From: PXAP01 sp964520585 | GTDB lineage: Bacteria > Bacteroidota > Bacteroidia > Bacteroidales > PUMT01 | DNA: 16,112 nucleotides | Reading direction: 5' to 3' | Assembly: GCA_964520585.1 (NCBI GenBank) | Contig: CAZFOO010000080.1 | Coordinates: 1-16,112 of the forward strand | Shown here: one piece after another, positions 13,976-16,112 of the stretch | How positions within the stretch are numbered: the stretch's first letter is position 1 | How the letters are laid out: the number at the start of each line of letters is the position of its first letter | Notes under the pieces: generated by a model | What the model was told of the DNA's origin: nothing | The model's database searches: none | What the model saw: the letters and a program-made list of their open reading frames with translations, nothing else | Position numbers and translations under genes: made by a program

Positions 13976-15289
13976 ATGCATAAAATGTACGAACAGCTGA
14001 TCAGCAAACAAAAAAAGATCTCCCTGGTAGGTCTGGGCTATGTGGGTCTTCCCATAGCACTTGAATTTGCAAAAAAAGTCTCCGTTATTGGCTTTGACAT
14101 CAAGCCGGAAAGAGTGGAGCTCATGAAACAGAACATAGATCCGAGCAGAGAACTGGAGGCCTCCGATTTCGAGGGATGCGACATCCTTTTCACTTCCGAC
14201 CCTGAAGATCTGAGGCAGGCGGATTTTCATATCGTGGCAGTGCCTACACCCATCACCGAACAAAACCTGCCGGATCTCACTCCTGTGATCAACGCATCCA
14301 CCACCGTAGGTAAGATCCTGAAAAAAGGTGATTATGTCATTTATGAATCAACTGTTTATCCGGGATGCACCGAAGAAGACTGCATACCCCTGCTCGAAGA
14401 ATACAGCGGATTGAAGTTCAACAGGGATTTTAAAGTGGGTTTTTCGCCTGAGCGGATAAATCCGGGTGATAAGGAACATATCCTGACAAAGATTGTAAAG
14501 GTAGTGTCGGGGTCTGATCAGGAATCGCTTGATAATATAGCGAGGACTTATGAACTTATAATTGAAGCCGGCGTTCACAGGGCCAGCTCCATAAAGGTTG
14601 CCGAGGCGGCAAAAATCATTGAGAACACACAGCGTGATATCAATATCGCTTTTATGAATGAACTTTCCATCATATTTAACCGGATGAACATAAATACTCA
14701 TGAAGTTCTTGAGGCAGCAGGCACCAAATGGAATTTTTTGAGGTTTTATCCCGGATTGGTAGGTGGGCATTGTATAGGAGTGGATCCGTACTATCTCACC
14801 TATAAAGCGAAGGAATTCGGTTATCATGCCCAGATAATCAACGCCGGCAGGTTTATTAACGATTCCATGGGAGCCTATCTTGCTAAACAGACCATCAAGC
14901 GGCTGGTATCACTTGATAAAAATATCAACCAGTCCAGGATCCTCATTATGGGAATCACCTTTAAGGAAAACGTAAGTGATATAAGAAATTCTAAAGTAGT
15001 CGACGTTTACAAAGAACTCCGTTCGTTCGGGGTTAAGGATATCGATGTGGTTGATCCCTATGCTTCCCGGGATGAAGTAATGGAAGAATATGGATTTGAA
15101 ATCAGGGAAACGCCGGGCAAAAATTATGATGCCATCATTGTTGCGGTTAACCATAAGGAATATCTTGATCTTACCGTAGATGATTTCAGGGCACTGGGCA
15201 ACGAAAGTTCGGTAGTGATCGATGTAAAAAGCATCTACAGAAAGCTTTTTAAAGAACAAAAGGATGGCATATGCTACTGGAGCCTCTGA
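13976..15289 (+). CDS. UDP-N-acetylhexosamine 6-dehydrogenase (TviB/WbpO type)
   Basis: This is an NAD-dependent, four-electron nucleotide-sugar dehydrogenase of 437 residues that turns a UDP-N-acetylhexosamine into its uronic acid. The N-terminal NAD-binding loop is GLGYVGLP (19-26). ESTVYPGCTEEDCIPLLE and VGFSPERINPGD lie in the first half. The central helix carries KVAEAAKIIENTQRDINIAF. The catalytic cysteine is Cys266 in LVGGHCIGVDPYYLTYKA. The C-terminal domain contains ILIMGITFKENVSDIRNSK. The forms TKWNFLRFYPGLVGGHC and GVDPYYLT resemble TviB/WbpO more than classical WbpA, which has GPGLGGHCIPIDPFYLT as I recall it. TviB uses UDP-GlcNAc and WbpO uses UDP-GalNAc, so substrate cannot be fixed from sequence. 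Beside WbpB/D/E genes, supplying UDP-GlcNAcA is the likeliest role. ATG 13976 is used; ATG 13985 is also possible. Confidence 0.92.
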   Translation: MHKMYEQLISKQKKISLVGLGYVGLPIALEFAKKVSVIGFDIKPERVELMKQNIDPSRELEASDFEGCDILFTSDPEDLRQADFHIVAVPTPITEQNLPDLTPVINASTTVGKILKKGDYVIYESTVYPGCTEEDCIPLLEEYSGLKFNRDFKVGFSPERINPGDKEHILTKIVKVVSGSDQESLDNIARTYELIIEAGVHRASSIKVAEAAKIIENTQRDINIAFMNELSIIFNRMNINTHEVLEAAGTKWNFLRFYPGLVGGHCIGVDPYYLTYKAKEFGYHAQIINAGRFINDSMGAYLAKQTIKRLVSLDKNINQSRILIMGITFKENVSDIRNSKVVDVYKELRSFGVKDIDVVDPYASRDEVMEEYGFEIRETPGKNYDAIIVAVNHKEYLDLTVDDFRALGNESSVVIDVKSIYRKLFKEQKDGICYWSL

Positions 15290-15352
15290 TCCGGCTACGG
15301 AAATATTTTGGTTCCGGAGATGTGTACGAATAATAATAAAAAATGTATGCCT

Positions 15353-16112
15353 ATGCAAACCATACTGGTTACCGGCGGAACAGGGTATATTGGATCTCAT
15401 ACCGCGGTAGAGCTTATCAATGAAGGGTTCAGAGTGCTGATTGCCGATAATCTTGTAAATTCCGGCATAGAAGTTCTTGACGGTATTGAAAAGATCACGG
15501 GAGTAAGGCCCGGCTTTGAAAAGCTGGATATTTGCGATCAGGATAAACTCAAAAAATATTTAGACAGGAACGTCGATATCAATGCTATCATTCACTTTGC
15601 TGCTCATAAGGCAGTAGGCGAATCGGTCGAAAAACCTCTGATGTATTACCGGAACAACCTTGTATCGTTAATGAACCTGTTGCAGGAAATGCAGGATCGC
15701 GGACTAAGCAATCTTGTGTTTTCTTCCTCGTGCACCGTTTACGGGCAGCCGGACAAGCTTCCCGTTTCCGAAACGGCCCCCATCAAAAAAGCCGGTTCTC
15801 CTTATGGCAAAACCAAACAGATATCAGAGGATATGATAGAAGACTGTATAAATGCAGACCCCTCTGTCAATTCGGTTTTATTAAGGTATTTCAATCCGAT
15901 AGGCGCCCATCCGAGTGCCTTGATCGGTGAGTTACCACATGGAGTACCCGATAACCTGGTCCCTTTTATTACACAAACAGCTATGGGGTTGCGTGAGGAA
16001 TTAAAAGTTTTCGGAGATGATTATAACACCCCCGATGGTTCCTGCATCCGTGACTACCTCCATGTTACCGATCTCGCAAAAGCCCATGTAGTGGCCATCA
16101 AAAGGCTCCTGG
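15353..16112 (+). CDS. galE: UDP-glucose 4-epimerase, cut by window end
   Basis: This is the first 253 codons of an extended short-chain dehydrogenase/reductase that interconverts UDP-glucose and UDP-galactose (or the N-acetyl forms) using bound NAD. The product begins MQTILVTGGTGYIGSHT, with the GxxGxxG NAD loop at residues 8-14. HFAAHKAVGES follows near 82, then the active-site SSSCTVYG and the YGKTK catalytic Tyr/Lys pair (YxxxK). The segment LRYFNPIGAHPS is also present. ELPHGVPDNLVPFITQTA and CIRDYLHVTDLA are typical of true GalE rather than of TviC- or WbpP-like epimerases. In-frame ATGs also occur at 15320 and 15347; I choose 15353 because the family normally starts one or two residues before the first strand. 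The gene follows the 6-dehydrogenase after 63 bases and has no stop before the window ends. Confidence 0.93.
   Translation, partial: MQTILVTGGTGYIGSHTAVELINEGFRVLIADNLVNSGIEVLDGIEKITGVRPGFEKLDICDQDKLKKYLDRNVDINAIIHFAAHKAVGESVEKPLMYYRNNLVSLMNLLQEMQDRGLSNLVFSSSCTVYGQPDKLPVSETAPIKKAGSPYGKTKQISEDMIEDCINADPSVNSVLLRYFNPIGAHPSALIGELPHGVPDNLVPFITQTAMGLREELKVFGDDYNTPDGSCIRDYLHVTDLAKAHVVAIKRLL

Noticed and set aside
15320..15352. Earlier in-frame galE starts at 15320 and 15347
   Set aside because: They would add 11 or 2 residues before the first Rossmann strand. The family normally starts right at MxxILVTGG, so 15353 is preferred, though 15347 cannot be excluded.

Overview
The window looks like a chromosomal segment of a Bacteroidota bacterium, probably in or near the order Bacteroidales. 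This rests on family content and on promoter style. The families are a CBM9-like/DUF5916 outer-membrane protein, a fused HU-like/SPOR membrane protein, MutS2 with a Smr tail, and a MetRS with a KISTS signature loop. Shine-Dalgarno sequences are weak or absent, and several gene starts have a TAnnTTTG-type -7 element upstream. Nothing points to a phage, transposon, integron, CRISPR array or RNA gene.

Layout. 1-108 is AT-rich with no supported gene. 109-2268 (-) encodes a secreted CBM9-like/DUF5916 protein, and 2456-4972 (-) encodes MutS2; a hairpin lies between them. A 376-base divergent intergenic region (4973-5348) carries a perfect 9-bp inverted repeat and several GCATC half-sites. Next come three closely packed plus-strand genes (5349-7700): a cobalamin-binding protein, an unrecognised 153-residue protein and a soluble PAS/histidine kinase. 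metG follows (7738-9771) and runs tail to tail into the HU/SPOR gene (9779-10909, -). After a second divergent promoter region, a plus-strand nucleotide-sugar cluster fills the rest: aminotransferase, N-acetyltransferase and oxidoreductase (WbpE/D/B-like), a UDP-HexNAc 6-dehydrogenase of the TviB/WbpO type, and galE, which is cut by the window end.

The most interesting part is the cobalamin/kinase cassette. The first protein has the full cobalamin signature (E-x-H-x-x-G, x41, S-x-S, x26, GG) and, before it, the W-x9-EH motif described for adenosylcobalamin photoreceptors of the CarH/LitR class. It has no MerR DNA-binding domain. Its neighbours suggest that the signal goes to a histidine kinase rather than directly to DNA, with an unknown helical protein between them. 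My inference is a B12-based light (or cobalamin-status) sensor feeding a two-component pathway. No response regulator lies in the window.

The sugar cluster can be read as the route from UDP-GlcNAc to UDP-2,3-diacetamido-2,3-dideoxy-glucuronic acid. The 6-dehydrogenase makes the uronic acid, WbpB oxidises C3, WbpE transaminates it and WbpD acetylates the new amine. The product would feed O-antigen, capsule or another surface glycan. The later 2-epimerase and the glycosyltransferases are not in the window.
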